Assembly: GCA_009823505.1 (NCBI GenBank)
Contig: VZQC01005595.1
Location: forward strand, 951,538-1,015,537
Direction of reading: 5' to 3'
Length of the DNA stretch: 64,000 nt
DNA from: Rhizomys pruinosus
Taxonomy: Eukaryota; Chordata; Mammalia; Rodentia; Spalacidae
Shown here: positions 1 to 12,039 of the stretch, piece after piece
Position numbering within the stretch: position 1 is the first letter of the stretch
Layout: every line of letters starts with the position of its first letter
Translations under genes and position numbers: made by a program
Notes under the pieces: generated by a model
What the model saw: only the letters and a program-made list of their open reading frames with translations
What the model was told of the DNA's origin: nothing
Databases searched by the model: none

Positions 1-1090
1 TACACAGCTTATAAAGACTTTACTATTATATTTGGCTCTAAATAGAGAATTATCCTTTCACAATTCCTATGTCTCTCAGTCAATTAAAGGAGGTAGTTAT
101 ACCTGTTTTATAAGAGATTACCACTATAACAGTTGGCTCTAGTTTACAGTTAGGGAATGACTTCAGTACCGTCATGTTTTTCTTTTTCCTATAAAGGGGA
201 GAGGTAGGAAGTTTTCTCAGCATCTGGAAGGTAAACTTCATTAGGCCACATTATAAACAGTTATCCCAAATAGAATTCAGAGAGATGCTCAGTGTCTGTG
301 ACTCAGGCAGTCTGAGGTTCCTTTTTCTTTCATGTTCAGATGGGTCAGCCTCTCTGCTAGCTTTTCCCAGTCCATCACACACAGCCAAAACTTGTATATT
401 TTCAGGCATTTAGGTTGGTGTTTTTACCTGTGGGAACATACAAATCTCCTCCCATTGTTAGTTTCAAGACCTCAAAATTGAAAATTTATCAAAATGTTTG
501 GAATACAGAAGGAATATTATACCACCTCCCTCTTTTTGTTTTTTAAATTTTTATGTTTTGAGCTATAGATGCCTAAGTTGTATTACACATACCCATAAAC
601 AGGAACCAAGGCATAAGTTTTTATCAAATTTACCCAAACAGTTTATCATTGACCGTATGCTTATTTGGGAAGTGAACTTAAACTTAACTTCTTTAAATTA
701 TCTACAAGTAAAGGAAAAATGTTACAAGGTGATACTGTATAACACAGAAAAATATAGAGACCATTTGTGACCTTAACCACAAAGTTATTGTTGGAAAGTC
801 AATACAGATTATGAATAAAACAATTAACATTTTATATTCCCAATTACTTCAAATGTATTACCATTTTAAACTGCAAACCTTACAAAGTGGATTTTAATAA
901 CTATCTTCCTCCAAGCTCTTGGCCTTCTCCAGGCCTGGCATGAAAACCTGCTTTAAAGATTTTTCAATATCTAGCTCTTAATAAAATTTTCTTTTACGGT
1001 TCTTATGCCCATCAGTTAATTAAAGACTGGCTAGATATGCCCCATGAGATGTTGCTACCATCATAACCATCTTGATATTTTTGTTTGTTG
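1..1090. mobile_element. Diverged ERV-like internal sequence (copy 1 of 2)
   Basis: This stretch aligns by eye over most of its length with 43300-44270. Shared landmarks in the same order are a 'atttggctct.aatagagaat' block, a 'gggaacatacaaatc' block, and a closing block rich in 'gtgatact' and 'gcattaccatttt'. No intact reading frame survives. An LTR-like repeat follows directly at about 1095-1500, so I infer the internal part of an old LTR retrotransposon, but neither family nor orientation is certain. The first base of the window is already inside the element, so its left end lies outside. Confidence 0.4.
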
Positions 1091-1094
1091 GTTT

Positions 1095-1500
1095 TTGTGC
1101 AAGCTTCTAGGAAGCATCCTTTGTCATGAACAGGTGCATTGTAGTCCTGCTAAGGGGAGAGGGACACACAGTGCCCACTTTGTGGACATTGTGGGGAACT
1201 GACCTCATTGCATAGAGGTCAGTCATTCTCTCCAGTGACCTGACCGGAGAGGTAACCTCCTACTCATGTCCTTAGCCTGGGACAATGAGACACATTTCCC
1301 ACTCTTGGCTGTAACTTTCCACCTGCCCAAGCCCAGGACAGGAATTTCACACCAGCTTCCCAGTTTGGTGGTCTTCAAAGGGAGCCTTTTTCCAAACCAA
1401 CTGGTCACCCAAATGAAATGCAGGCCTCAACACCAGCTACCCACTGGTCATCTGAACAAAATGTAGGCTTAGCCTGTATGCACACAAAAATTTTAAAAAT
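1095..1500. repeat. LTR-like interspersed repeat (copy 1 of 2)
   Basis: It shares an ordered series of blocks with 6905-7345: 'cctgctaaggg', 'tgtggggaactgac', 'gacctgagaggta' and 'ggacaggaatttca'. The same order in two loci identifies an interspersed repeat. Its position next to ERV-like sequence at 1-1090 suggests an LTR. Family is not assigned and the edges are approximate. Confidence 0.4.
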
Positions 1501-1509
1501 GGCGGCTGC

Positions 1510-2320
1510 AAATTCCTCAATGATGTTAATTGGAATTAATTTTTTTTATTTTTTAAATTTTTAAATTTTTATACCTTTTATTTTTTATTCCCAAATGCCC
1601 ACAAACTTATTAACACTTTAATACCATGAAAACCTGGTTGCATTTTTTAGTTGTTGAAAGAGCGTAGCCAGTAGGTGGCAGTGTAGATCCATTATTTAAC
1701 AATTTTTAATAGATAACCCATAACCTTTGTTGATATTGAATTATGTTTTGGCTGTTTAATATAAACTTGCATCATGAGAATGAAGGGCCACGTTCCAACT
1801 CAGAGGCAATGTTTTTACCTGTATCATGGCTGTTAGCATTAAAATATACTTAGAACACAAGTACACACATTCATATACAAGTGTGTGCACACATACATAC
1901 ATGCATACATACACACATAAATACATAGGAAAGATTTGTTAGGTTGACCTATAAGAGAAGAAAGCCATATTATTGTCTAATGTTCAATGAAAAACATGAA
2001 ATTTTTATAATTTGTTATAGGGTTATTTTTACATAATTAGAATAAATGTCCTAGTAATGCATGAAACAGCTGAGATCCATATGCCACCTCTTTGGCCCAT
2101 TTCCAACCATTTGCTTTTTATATGAACTATCTCTAAAGTTTACTATTCTTTCCCTATCCTGTCCCTTCTGGTTAATTACTCCTAAGCTGTCCCTCTGCTA
2201 AGCCTGACTGTCCCTATGCTATTTACAAATCTAAAGATTGAGGATTTCCAAAAGTTGACAGGCCAAAGTTGTTTCTAGTCTTGGAATGATCCATCTTGTC
2301 TTATTAAGGACTTTGGAAGA
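1510..2320. other. Unassigned AT-rich sequence
   Basis: I see no gene and no clear repeat family here. A degenerate (CATA)n run lies at about 1886-1925. Confidence 0.4.
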
Positions 2321-2600
2321 ATAATAATAATTATCCATAATCACAACAAGTATAACCATTATCAATTATTAATTATCAATAATTATCATTATTAGTATAT
2401 AATATTGGTAATAATTACCATTATTAGTCACAACAATCTTTAATAATTATTATGAATAATAATTGTCAACAGTAATATCCAAAAACAATGAACAATTTAC
2501 CATTAGACTGAATTTCTATAAGTTGTTATTAATAATTATATCTAATAACAATAGCTATAAGTATTAATAACAATTACTACTAGTAATTAACAACAATCTA
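2320..2600. repeat. Imperfect AAT/ATT-rich tract
   Basis: About 280 bp are dominated by permutations of aataatt, attatt and aacaat with frequent interruptions. It is a degenerate trinucleotide tract with no coding signal. Confidence 0.7.
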
Positions 2601-2698
2601 TCATTAAACTGAATAATATACATACTATAAATCCAATTAAAAACTTTTAACACTAAGGGGTATAAAACAAAGATTTTCTACGAATTGAATCTATTTTT

Positions 2699-2934
2699 TT
2701 TTTTTTTTTATTTCTGTATGTGTATGAATGTACTGCCTGCATGCAAGTCTGTGCACCCGTGTCGTGCAACGCCGCGGAGGTCAGAAGAGGGTGTCGGATT
2801 CCCCTGGAACTGGAGTTCCCCTGGAATTGGAGCTTCAGACGGTTCTCAGCCGCCATGTGGGTGCTGGGGATCGAACCCGGGTCCTCTGTAAGAGCGGTCG
2901 GCGCTCTTAACCGCTAGGCCATCTCTCCAGTCCC
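2699..2934 (-). mobile_element. B2 SINE, young, 17-bp duplication subtype
   Basis: The sequence is the reverse complement of a tRNA-derived B2: on the minus strand it begins with ggactggagagatggcct, has a pol III B box (CGGGTTCGATCC), and ends in an A-rich tail seen as poly-T at the left. A perfect 12-bp TSD (gaatctattttt) lies at 2687-2698 and 2935-2946. It carries two tandem 17-bp units (CTCCAATTCCAGGGGAA, then CTCCAGTTCCAGGGGAA). The low divergence and intact TSD indicate a recent insertion. Confidence 0.93.
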
Positions 2935-3267
2935 GAATCTATTTTTGTTTATAGTCAGTTTCTAATTAGATTTAAACCTGTAGGATTATAATGAATTAAA
3001 AGCAGGAACTGGTATTCCACTCACACATACACACAGCTTGAAGATGGGCTTAAAGAAACATAAAACACTTTTATTCAAAAAATTTCTCATTTATTTTTTT
3101 ATTTTTATTGATGCTTTGCGTATTTTATACATCATTTTCCAATTCAGTTCAGGCATATATTCCTTTCCCTTCCCCCCACCCCACCCCTACATATCCAAGA
3201 TCATGCATTCTGCCGTAACTTTTCTGCATCTTTCTATGTTTTTTGTTTTGTTTTGTTTTCATTTTTT

Positions 3268-3504
3268 ATTAATTTTATTTATTTCTGTATGTGTATGAAT
3301 GTACTGCCTGCATGCAAGTTTGTGCACCCGTGTCGTGCAATGCCCGGAGGTCAGAAGAGGGTGTCAGATTCCCCTGGAACTGGAGTTCTCCTGGAATTGG
3401 AGTTTCAGGCGGTTCTCGGCCGCCATGTGGGTGCTGGGGATCGAACCCGTGTCCTCTGTAAGAGCGGTCCATGCTCTTAACCGCTAGGCCATCTCCCCAG
3501 GCCC
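3268..3504 (-). mobile_element. B2 SINE inserted in an L1 3' UTR
   Basis: Minus-strand B2 with the 17-bp internal duplication, flanked by the TSD tgttttcatttttt at 3254-3267 and 3505-3518. It interrupts the element at 3094-3959 and is therefore younger than it. Confidence 0.92.
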
Positions 3505-3621
3505 TGTTTTCATTTTTTTAACAATAAGTGATAATTTGTGAGTACAAGCATCCTTCATGTAAAACCAATTTGGAAGCAGTTGTGCCCAAACCCACACAGC
3601 TCATGGGTCCCACCATCCAGC

Positions 3622-3637
3622 GGGGGGGGGGGGGGGG
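3622..3637 (+). repeat. Poly-G run of 16
   Basis: Sixteen consecutive G on the plus strand, inside the L1 3' UTR copy. The equivalent site is a 12-C run at 45801-45812 in the opposite-orientation copy, so the homopolymer length varies between copies. Confidence 0.95.
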
Positions 3638-4139
3638 CTTGTATGTTCAATCAAGTTGATCAAATGAGTGTCCAGTCTATATTATTGTAATTTCACCATT
3701 CACCCAAATGGCAGCCCTTACCTTCTACCGTGCCCCCTCTTCCCCAGATTGTTCCCTAGGCTTAGAAAAAGGGCGCAGGTGGATGAGAAGCAAAACAGTC
3801 TACTTTCTCTGGAGCTGTTGTCTTGGTCTCTAGTCAATTCTGGCTGTTTTCTTTCATGGGCTGACAGCTTGTCTAGGCATTGCCAAAGTAACCTACCATA
3901 ACAATTAGTACTGTTTAAACACCTATATATCTAATTGCATGTGGTTCATTAGTAGGATCAAAAATTTCTCATTTAAATTGAACCAAAACATCAATTTACA
4001 TTGTTAAAGAGACTTTTACCAATGTTCCTTAAAAAAGACAATTTATTGAAGCAAGTTTGTTTTGTTAGAACTTCAAGGCCTGTAAATTTTGGTAGAAATC
4101 CACCTATCTTGTTTCCAAAATGCTGAAATCAAAAGAATG

Positions 4140-5138
4140 TTACCTAGAATCAAAATTTAAAGGGCATGATTTAGATGCCATGTGCTCAGTCTGGCAGCTG
4201 GTACACATGCACAGCAGGCATGCTTATGGCGAAAGGCCAGAGCTCAGACCACATGTGATCAAGAATTCTGTGAGGAGAAATTTTTAAGGTGAAACACATT
4301 TAAAAAGAGCAAGATAGAATTAAATCAACCAATTAATTTTAACTGTGCACATATATTTACTCAAAGGATATCTAGGGTACCCAGGGGTTAAGTAAAAATA
4401 TTACACTTTAAGTTAAACATGCTGAGATGGATTTGAATTACTGTTAGCTAAATTCCAACCTTGGATCTACAAATAGCGGGCAGGTTTTAGGTAAGAAAAG
4501 TTAGATTTAGAGAAAACCCACAAGAAGACAAGAGAGCAACGCACTTTTGTCCAAAACCAGATTTTGTACACAAAATTTAAGAGAAAAAGGGCCAAGGCTT
4601 GAAATTATCTGAAGAGGCTGCTCTTGGAGGAGGGCGGTTCTGTGAAAGGCCTTAATTTGCCCCAGAAAGAAGTGGGCTCAGGTGGAGGAGAGCTACCAGG
4701 AGAAAATTTACATATGAAGAAGTTAAGATTGGACCTGAACTTGAGGAGCTGGTTCCTCACAGTCTTTCTTTGGGGGGTGGAATTTAAAACCAGAAAGTTT
4801 TTCAGACCTGTAGAACTATGAGAAATTGTTTTTAAGGCCAGGCATAACTGCTAAGCCTTAATATTAAATTCAGCCTTGAGGTCACTGGCTTTTATAGCCT
4901 GCAGGAGTGAACTGCTAGGAGGCACATGCCTGGAAGGCACTGGGTGCTCCCTCTGATCCAAATCAGAGCCAGGCTGCTCTCCTTCACATGTACAAAGCCA
5001 CATGTCTTCAGACCACTCTCCAATCCACCGAAACCAGCAGGAAAGAAGGCTCCACCACAACAGATAGATATCAGGAGAGAGAGAAGAAAAAGGCAAGATT
5101 TAGTGGTATGCATACCTAAGTTGTCAAGGATTCCTTCT
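4140..5138 (-). mobile_element. Class II ERV internal remnant next to a 5' LTR
   Basis: This sequence lies downstream, in minus-strand sense, of an LTR at 5160-5434 and of a Lys-type primer binding site. It would therefore be the leader and gag part of an ERV. No open frame longer than about 80 codons remains and I recognise no Gag motif. The assignment rests on position next to the LTR and primer site. Confidence 0.4.
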
Positions 5139-5157
5139 GCCCCACATTAGGATGCCA
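5139..5157 (-). other. Degenerate tRNA-Lys-type primer binding site
   Basis: On the minus strand the sequence starting 2 nt after the LTR end reads TGGCATCCTAATGTGGGGC. By eye this is close to the Lys1,2 primer binding site (TGGCGCCCAACGTGGGGC) with a few changes and one extra base. It orients the element and points to a class II (ERVK-like) provirus. Confidence 0.45.
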
Positions 5158-5159
5158 AT

Positions 5160-5434
5160 TGTGGTATCACCGCCGAGATTTGTGGTAGGGCCCACTTAAT
5201 CCTGGGATGACCCATGTGGAAAATGCGCACAATAAAGCACACCCTGTGTACACAGGTTGAGGTTCAAATGCAGAGAGAGATTTTATTCCAACATGTCTGC
5301 TTAAATATCCATCATGACTTAATCCTCAGAGCCGAATGCTAAATCTTTTCATCACTACACTCCGCCCCATGGGTGTGGCCAAGGAGGTACCATTGGCTTA
5401 GGGATGCTACACATCTTAACTAAGTTTTCCCACA
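5160..5434 (-). repeat. Class II ERV LTR (5' LTR of a minus-strand element)
   Basis: A 275-bp unit with TG...CA ends in minus-strand sense. It aligns in order with 24569-24831: a 'cc.aggatga.cca' block, an 'atttat/attttatt' block, a 'gcatcactgta' block, and an end with 'cccatgg.gatggccaggga.gt'. Two copies in unrelated flanks show an interspersed LTR. The primer site beside it supports the orientation. Confidence 0.55.
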
Positions 5435-5554
5435 AATTCTGACATATTAAAATCTTTAAAATCTGCCTAAAATACACAGTGTGTACTATATATAAAGTGC
5501 CTACTTAGGTATATGAGTTCTAGGTGTTGGGTTTTATCAATAACAATAGAATTA

Positions 5555-5938
5555 TACTAGTTTGCTTCTCCATTGCTGTGACAAAACACTGTGACCAATA
5601 CCAAGTTGGGGAGGAAGGATTTATTCACCTTACATCCCCAGGGTCACAGTTATCACTTAGGGAGTCCAAGGTAGGAACTGAGGACAGAACCTGGAGGCAG
5701 CAGCTGAATCACAGACTATGTAGCAATAAGCTTGACTGGCTTGCTCCCCTAGTCCATGTTCAGCCCGTTTCCTTATACAGTACAGAACCAGCTACCCAAG
5801 GGTGACACTGCCCATAGTGGGCTGGGCCCTCCCACATCATTAAATGATCAAAAAATTCCCCATTGACATGGCCACAGGTCAGTTCAATGGAGATAATTCC
5901 CCAGTTGAGGCTCCCTTAACCCAGGTATGTCAAGTTGA
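5555..5938 (-). repeat. Solo ERVL-type LTR (MT2-like)
   Basis: The plus strand reads as the antisense of a rodent ERVL-type LTR: 'ttgcttctccattgctgtgac' near the left, 'gggaggaaggatttatt' (antisense poly(A)-signal region), 'gggctgggccctccca', then 'tgtcaagttgat' at the right. I saw no second LTR or internal region nearby, so it looks solo. Subfamily naming is from memory. Confidence 0.65.
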
Positions 5939-5939
5939 T

Positions 5940-6650
5940 CCTAAATCTATTCAGCACAAGAATGAACAATGAAAACTGAAGAGATGAACATTGCCTATTT
6001 AATGCTTGATATAATGCACCCATAGCAGGAATAACTAGTGATTTTTTTTCAAGCAAAATATTTTTATGTTGCTTTCGGTGGGTGATAGTGGTGAGTGAAG
6101 GAAAGGTAAGGGGAGGGTAATGTGTATAAGGAAATGAACTGAATGAATGAATGACTTCCAATGTTAATTAGTAGCAATAGTGCCCTTTAAATCAGGTAGG
6201 CTGGATTTGAATCATCTCAATATATGCAACTATTACTTTTCATGATTTTACAAATTTGATATTTTTAGTTGCTGGTATGAGCTACAGTAACAAAAATCTT
6301 AGGTACAGAGGATACCTTCAGAAAGGAGTACAGGACTTATATACACAGTATCTCTCCAGATGTTCATGTAGATTTGTAAATTCTTTTAACATTTTCTAAT
6401 AAATTAATAAAAGTACTGTATTTTTTAGGCTCCACTAATTTTATAAAAGTACATTTTTAATAAAGTAGTAAGAAAAGTAATTTGATTTAAAAACAGGCTA
6501 AATTAATTTGAAAATATAAATTACAGCTCATTATATTCTAATTATTTCAAACTGCAACTTAAATTTATATTGCCTTTTGTTAAGCTGGACTTTATTTTCA
6601 TGCTGTTGAATTGTAACTTGATGCAAAGACATTTTCATGTCTCAGTGCTT
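5940..6650. other. Unassigned AT-rich sequence
   Basis: I see no gene and no recognised repeat. The short open frames here are uninterrupted by chance and have no recognisable domain. Confidence 0.35.
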
Positions 6651-6904
6651 AGTTTTCAGGGCCCCTGATGCACTAGAGACCGTGGAATTTACTACAAATT
6701 GACAAGGTCCCAAATACAAAGCCTCAGCTTTTCCTTTATAAAGACATACCAGGGAAGTAACAACAGAGTTTGAAGATCATTAGGTAACTTCACACTTGCA
6801 TCACAGTTTCTGGTATCTGAGTCACTGCAAACAGTATGTCACAGAAAGCAACTGGATGTGAAGCAGTAGAGTTCTTGAACATGGCAGGTTGGTAATCAGA
6901 AGAC

Positions 6905-7345
6905 TGTCTGTGTAGGAAGCTTCTCTTGCTATGAGCAGGTACAGCACAATCCTGCTAAGGGAAGGGGAGCAGTGGCCACCTGTGGGGAACTGACCCTTCA
7001 TCACAGAGCTCAGTTGCTTACTTTCGTAACCCGACCTGAGAGGTACTTCCAACTCAGGTCTTTAGCCTAGGAAGCAGAATGCTTCCTGTCTGACCATGTT
7101 ATCCCAACTGCCCAGAGACTGCTGGTCCCTGGACAGGAATTTCAGGCTGATGCCTGATGGCCAATCTTTAGCCTACACCCACTCACAATCCACTCCACAG
7201 GTTGGTGACCTGATTTGTCTCAATTCGATCCCATGCTAGCTTACCAGGTTGGCCATCTGATAGATCCCCATCCAACCCACAGTCACCTACATTCGAAATC
7301 CAGGCCTGATTTGGCCTGCATATGTGCAAAATAATGGACCCAGGA
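6905..7345. repeat. LTR-like interspersed repeat (copy 2 of 2)
   Basis: Partner of 1095-1500, with the shared blocks in the same order. The sequence from 7345 to about 7590 may be part of the same element but has no counterpart in copy 1. Confidence 0.4.
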
Positions 7346-7660
7346 ATTCTGTGTAATGATGGTAATGGAGAATTCAATTTATTGCCTGTTGCAAGTCACT
7401 TTTGTAAGCAAAATGCCATCATTTCTCAGAGCCAATCACAGATCACAGTCTCATGCCCCTGTATGCTGCTGCCACACCTAGCATCATGTGCCTGGGCCAT
7501 ATTGTTCCCTCTTGGGGTGGGGTCAGAGGAATCCCATGACTTCCACGTTGTGCCATGAGGGATGCTAGCTGAGAACTAGTCCCTAATTCAAACTTGATCT
7601 TCCCACATGTCTATACAGCTTGTGAATAGGACATGTGGCTCCCATCCTTCCGCACACCCG

Positions 7661-7662
<2 letters not shown>

Positions 7663-7708
<46 letters not shown>
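7663..7708. repeat. (TA)n microsatellite
   Basis: A pure dinucleotide run of about 23 units, flanked on the left by gcacacccgat. Confidence 0.97.
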
Positions 7709-7709
<1 letters not shown>

Positions 7710-7849
7710 CCATCTAATACATCTTTCATGAAATAGTCATCCACCCTGAGTCTGGAGATAATTCTTAGGGAGTTATACTTACAGGAAATGGTAACAGGCA
7801 CTGTCTTGCTGAATGAAGAGAGGGTAAAAAGTACCTAAACTGATGTCCT

Positions 7850-8083
7850 GGGGCTTGATAGATTGCTCAGTGGTTAAGAGCACTGGCTACTCTTGCAGAG
7901 GACCAGGGTTCAGTTTAAAGCATTCACATGGTGGCTAACAACCTCTGTAACACCAATTCCAGGGAATCCAAAGCCCTCTTCTGACCTCCTTGGGTATTGC
8001 ATGAACACTCTTACACTTACATATATGCAGGCAATGCACTCATATGCATAAACTAACAATAATAGATAAAATATTAAAAATAA
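7850..8083 (+). mobile_element. B2 SINE, older copy
   Basis: Plus-strand B2: 'ggggcttgatagattgctcagtgg' start, 'ctcttgcagaggacc', and 'cttctgacctcc', then an A-rich tail. There are many substitutions relative to the young copies, and only a single copy of the 17-bp unit. An imperfect TSD (gatgtcctg / gatgtccctg) flanks it. Confidence 0.85.
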
Positions 8084-8439
8084 ACAGATGTCCCTGAAAC
8101 CTCACAAGGACTACAGAATCGCCTTTGGTTATAGTCATGCACTTTGAAACACCATACACAGTAAATCTGAGAGAACTAAAACAAGTTTATAATTCCTCTA
8201 TATATCATGAGGAATACATTAAAGTCAAATGCATTAGAATCAGAAAAAAATAATTGTTTCTCTAAAACAAAATTGGTGAAATTAAAATAATGTTTTCTCC
8301 TTGTTATTAAGGGAAATGATAGGATCCAGGTATTATCAAGGGAAAAGTGGGGGTACTTAAACTGAAAAAGAGGAAGGAGATTAGACAGGGAGAGAGAAGA
8401 AAGATAAATAAAGCTTCTGTGGCAATAAAAATAAGGAGG

Positions 8440-8990
8440 GGATGATATGTTAATCCATGAATTACAAGGTTACTCCTGAACAAACTGTCAGCCCATGAAA
8501 GAAAACAGCCAGAATTGACCAGAGTCCAAGTCAACAGCTCCAGAGAGAGTGGACTGTTTTACTTCTCATCCACCTGTGCCCCTTTTCTAAGCCTAGGGAA
8601 CAATCTGCGGAAGAGGGGGCGTGGTAGAATGTAAAGGCTGCGATTGTGGTGAATGGTGAAACTACAGCGATGTAGTCTGGACACTCATTTGATCAACTTG
8701 ATTGAACAAACAACCTCCCCCCAGCTGAATGGTGGGGGCGGTGGGGTGTTGGTGCACAACAGCCTGCAGATTGTTTTCATATGAAGGATGCTTGTTACTC
8801 ATGGATTATCACTTATAGCTAAAAAATGAAAAAAAAAAAAAAAACAGAGAAAGATGCAGGACAGTTATGGCAGAATACATGATCTGGGATGGGGTGGGGG
8901 TGGGGGGGAAGGGAAATATGCCTGATCTGAATTGGAAAATGATGTACAAAATGCACAAAGCATCAATAAAAATTAAATTAAAAAAAAACA
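8440..8990 (+). mobile_element. L1 3' UTR fragment (Lx-like)
   Basis: It aligns in the opposite orientation with 3094-3959 and in the same orientation with 45555-46100. Shared landmarks are 'cagcccatgaaagaaaac', 'ccttttctaagcctaggga', the G-rich tract, and a 'gcatcaataaaaatta' end followed by an A-run. It has no coding content. Confidence 0.7.
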
Positions 8991-9009
8991 AACAATATAA
9001 AAGAAAAAA

Positions 9010-10440
9010 AATAAGGAGGGGAATGTATTAACTCCAAAAAACAAGGGTATGTAACAACACAATTGCAGGCAAGAGAAACCTATCTTCATGTATATGGTCA
9101 GTATAGTCCAAGATTCTTCCCAAATAGCATAGGGTATTGCAAAAACCTTTAATAACCTCCCATAACTTGAAGGTAATACTCTATTGCTGAAGACAGAACA
9201 TACAACAGACATAGAACTTGGAGCAATGAACCTGGAACTCATTGAACCTGGAACTCAATGAACCTGGAAGCCTCCTTCCTGAAGACTAGGGCTCATAATT
9301 AGAGAAGATACTTTGCCCACTGCTAAGGGAGAAAATCAAGCAATGGTCCAGCCCAGCTTTAAACCCCAATAACCACAAAGACTGGCCCTATTGGTGCAGT
9401 AGTGGCACTTTTATCTAGGGGGTAATCAACAGCTATCTAATTGGACTTAGAGCCCTCTCAATGGGAGGGAACTTATGGGTTGCACTGTAAATATAGTCAA
9501 ATACACATGGATGGGAAGATAATAAATTTGAGAGAAAACACTCTGTTTTATCTCTAGACAAATTAAATTTCTTTCTATGTGGTAAATATGGATCCTTATA
9601 TTTACAAAGTATACTCTACGTCAATCAGGAATAAGCTTCCTTTTGTAATAGATGGAGGCTACTGCAGAGTTCCACAACTGGTCACACAGATATAGTATAT
9701 GTTTGTTAGCTGCTCAGCCATCAGTGACACATCTATGGTGAAAATTGCCACACAGCAGGCTCATGGAACATAGCAGAATGGGGTAGAAAGAATATATACA
9801 TTTCTCAATTCTCAACAGAGAAGCTGCCTCATACACCAGAGTGTGATCCACACAGAAGGCTACAAGGTTTGGAGAATAAAAGACTATAGATTCTGTGTTC
9901 TTGGCTAAGGCTCCTGTATTAAACCTCATGCAACCCACAGCCCAGGGACCATTGCAGAAGAGGATGCAGAAAGAATGTAAGAGCCAGAATTAATGCCTGC
10001 ACAGAAGTAAAGAGAGAAGTTCTGGGCTCTGGGAACTTGCTCATGAATTTGCTCCAAAGGTGATGGCATGCACAAGACACATGCTGACTCAATCAGACTA
10101 GACCCACCATTGAGTGGGGAAAATTGACAACAGGCCCCAACACTAGACAAGGAAATACTGGTAAATGATTACTTTGGGATATGGGAGAGTAGATAGACTA
10201 ACTCTAGATATGCTGACCAGATTCCTGTGGATGAACTTGCACCAAGCAGCATCTGGATAAAAATGCTTAACCAGATAAGATTTAACAAATATGGCAGAAT
10301 ATGTGAAATTTGGTGGGGGGTATAAGGGTGAGGAGAGTGATGGGAGTGTCTAAATTTGATTAAGATCAGTTATATGGAATGAGCAAAAACTCATAAAAAT
10401 TGGGAAAAATAAAATATCTTTATAAAGAATATGATATCAA
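9010..10440 (+). mobile_element. L1 3' UTR sequence (Lx-like), second block
   Basis: The string 'ctaattggacttagagccc' with 'tctcaatgggaggga' and a preceding 'attggtgcagtagtggcac' is the sense counterpart of 60400-61050. Both match what I remember of Lx-type L1 3' UTRs. The end has a G-rich 'ggtggggggtataaggg' segment and an A-rich tail. A 20-bp motif (gaacctggaactca.t) is repeated about 2.5 times at 9222-9268. Confidence 0.6.
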
Positions 10441-11480
10441 AAGACAACCAGAATGTGAAATAAGCTTAGGAGGAAAATAAGAAATTAGGTACTATTCATA
10501 AGTCAAATTTTGTCTTCAGATTCTAATAAGGAATAATTTTCTCTATTATTATTAAAAACACAGTTAACTTAAATATTGTTAATTAACTACAAGGAGTAGA
10601 AAATGGTAGGTACACACACTCTCATTGGGTAAATGGCGCATTAGGTCCTTGGGGCCTGGGAAACACTTCTATAACAATACATGATTCAATTTACAAAATG
10701 TTAATTACAAAATTGATTATTAAAAATAGTTTACTTAGAATATCCGAGTTTACTACTTTTAAGGGAATTTTTATATTACCTTACAGATTTGTATTCTGTA
10801 GTATTATGTAATGGTTAAACATCTAAGTGAAATAAATTTGGAAGTTTCAAAGAAAAAGTAAGAGGAAAATAAACTGTGTCAATAATACAATTTTGTAGCA
10901 GATTGAGAAGAATGATCATTAAGTGATCCCAGAAAATTGATATAGTAATAAAGAAAAATTGAAATTTCTTGAAGTCATTTCATGTTAAATTCAGGATGAA
11001 TTAAGAAATATTTCCAGGAAATTTTATTCTAAAAATTGGTTTTAGATGTAATAATCTGTTAAATAGATAGATCAATAACTGTATGCTATTCTTGCAAATA
11101 AAATTACAATTAATTTCTATGCTGTGAAAGTGGCTCAATACTAAAGCTTATACAACAGTAATTGCATCTAATTTTATCTTCTTACTGTCCACAATGATAA
11201 TCAGGTTATGTTAGTCATTTAAATATTAGATCTACTCATTTGAATCAGCTGGCTATAGTAAGATTGAGTACTTAGTATTTGACATTAAGAAGCAATTCAT
11301 TTTCTTATAAAGTCCCTGCCTTAGATTCTCCTTATAGAGATTAAAATTTAACTCCTCTTATAATTTAGGCAGTGAGGGATCTATTTAATCAGTTGTATTA
11401 ATTTCAAGTGACAGAGTTTGACAAGAAGTCTTTTTCTGCTTTCAATTATGCTTTAATATAGACAGCAGATCTGAGACTCC
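10440..11480. other. Unassigned sequence
   Basis: AT-rich, with no gene and no recognised repeat. Confidence 0.4.
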
Positions 11481-11482
11481 TA

Positions 11483-11484
<2 letters not shown>

Positions 11485-11530
<46 letters not shown>
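11485..11530 (+). repeat. (GT)n microsatellite
   Basis: A pure GT run of about 23 units. The open frame that runs through it and on to 11781 reads mostly Cys-Val at its start and has no recognisable domain. Confidence 0.97.
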
Positions 11531-11532
<2 letters not shown>

Positions 11533-12035
11533 CAGGTTTGGTTTGCAACACTGGCCAAGTTAATTGAAAAGCTGCCAAATATACAATTTATGCTGTGCTA
11601 TGAAAACAGCAATAATATGTTTGATACACTGGAAGTTTTAATGGAAAACATGATGGAAACAAAGTTTGTTATTGCCTTATGCCTCTTTACTCCTTCCAAA
11701 AATACAGATGGAGGAACCATTTGCATTGTTTTGGATATTAATATGATTGTTACTATTTCTATCACCAAATGGATATATTAATGATTTACTATTAGCATCT
11801 AGACAAATTGTTTGAGTTTTGTGAAAGACTAATGTTTAGTACTTAATACATTAAAATGTGTAATTAAAAACAGACTCAATTTATTTATTTGGATAAATGT
11901 ATTTCTCAATATCTCAGATTTGAATATCATATATTTTTCCACATGATTCATCTATTTTACAGAATTTTATTCTATACAATCAACCTTTCTGGTTTAGTTC
12001 ATTTTATTATTCTAGGTTACATAAGGCCCTTTTCA
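11531..12035. other. Unassigned sequence
   Basis: No recognised gene or repeat. It borders the old L1 that starts at about 12040. Confidence 0.35.
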
Positions 12036-12039
12036 TACA

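Larger units (their letters stand above)
3094..3959 (-). mobile_element. 5'-truncated L1, 3' UTR only (Lx-like), host of a B2
   Basis: A 16-bp TSD (aaaaatttctcattta) at 3078-3093 and 3960-3975 brackets this minus-strand insertion. Read on the minus strand it has a purine/G-rich tract, the string ggcagaatgcatgatc and an AATAAAAA end, all shared with the copies at 8440-8990 and 45400-46100. The G-rich tract and adenine-rich end match rodent L1 3' UTRs. A B2 at 3268-3504 was inserted later. It contains no coding sequence. Confidence 0.75.

Noticed and set aside
11485..11781. 98-codon frame starting in the GT repeat
   Set aside because: It begins as a Cys-Val repeat from the microsatellite; the rest has no recognisable domain and no splice or promoter support.
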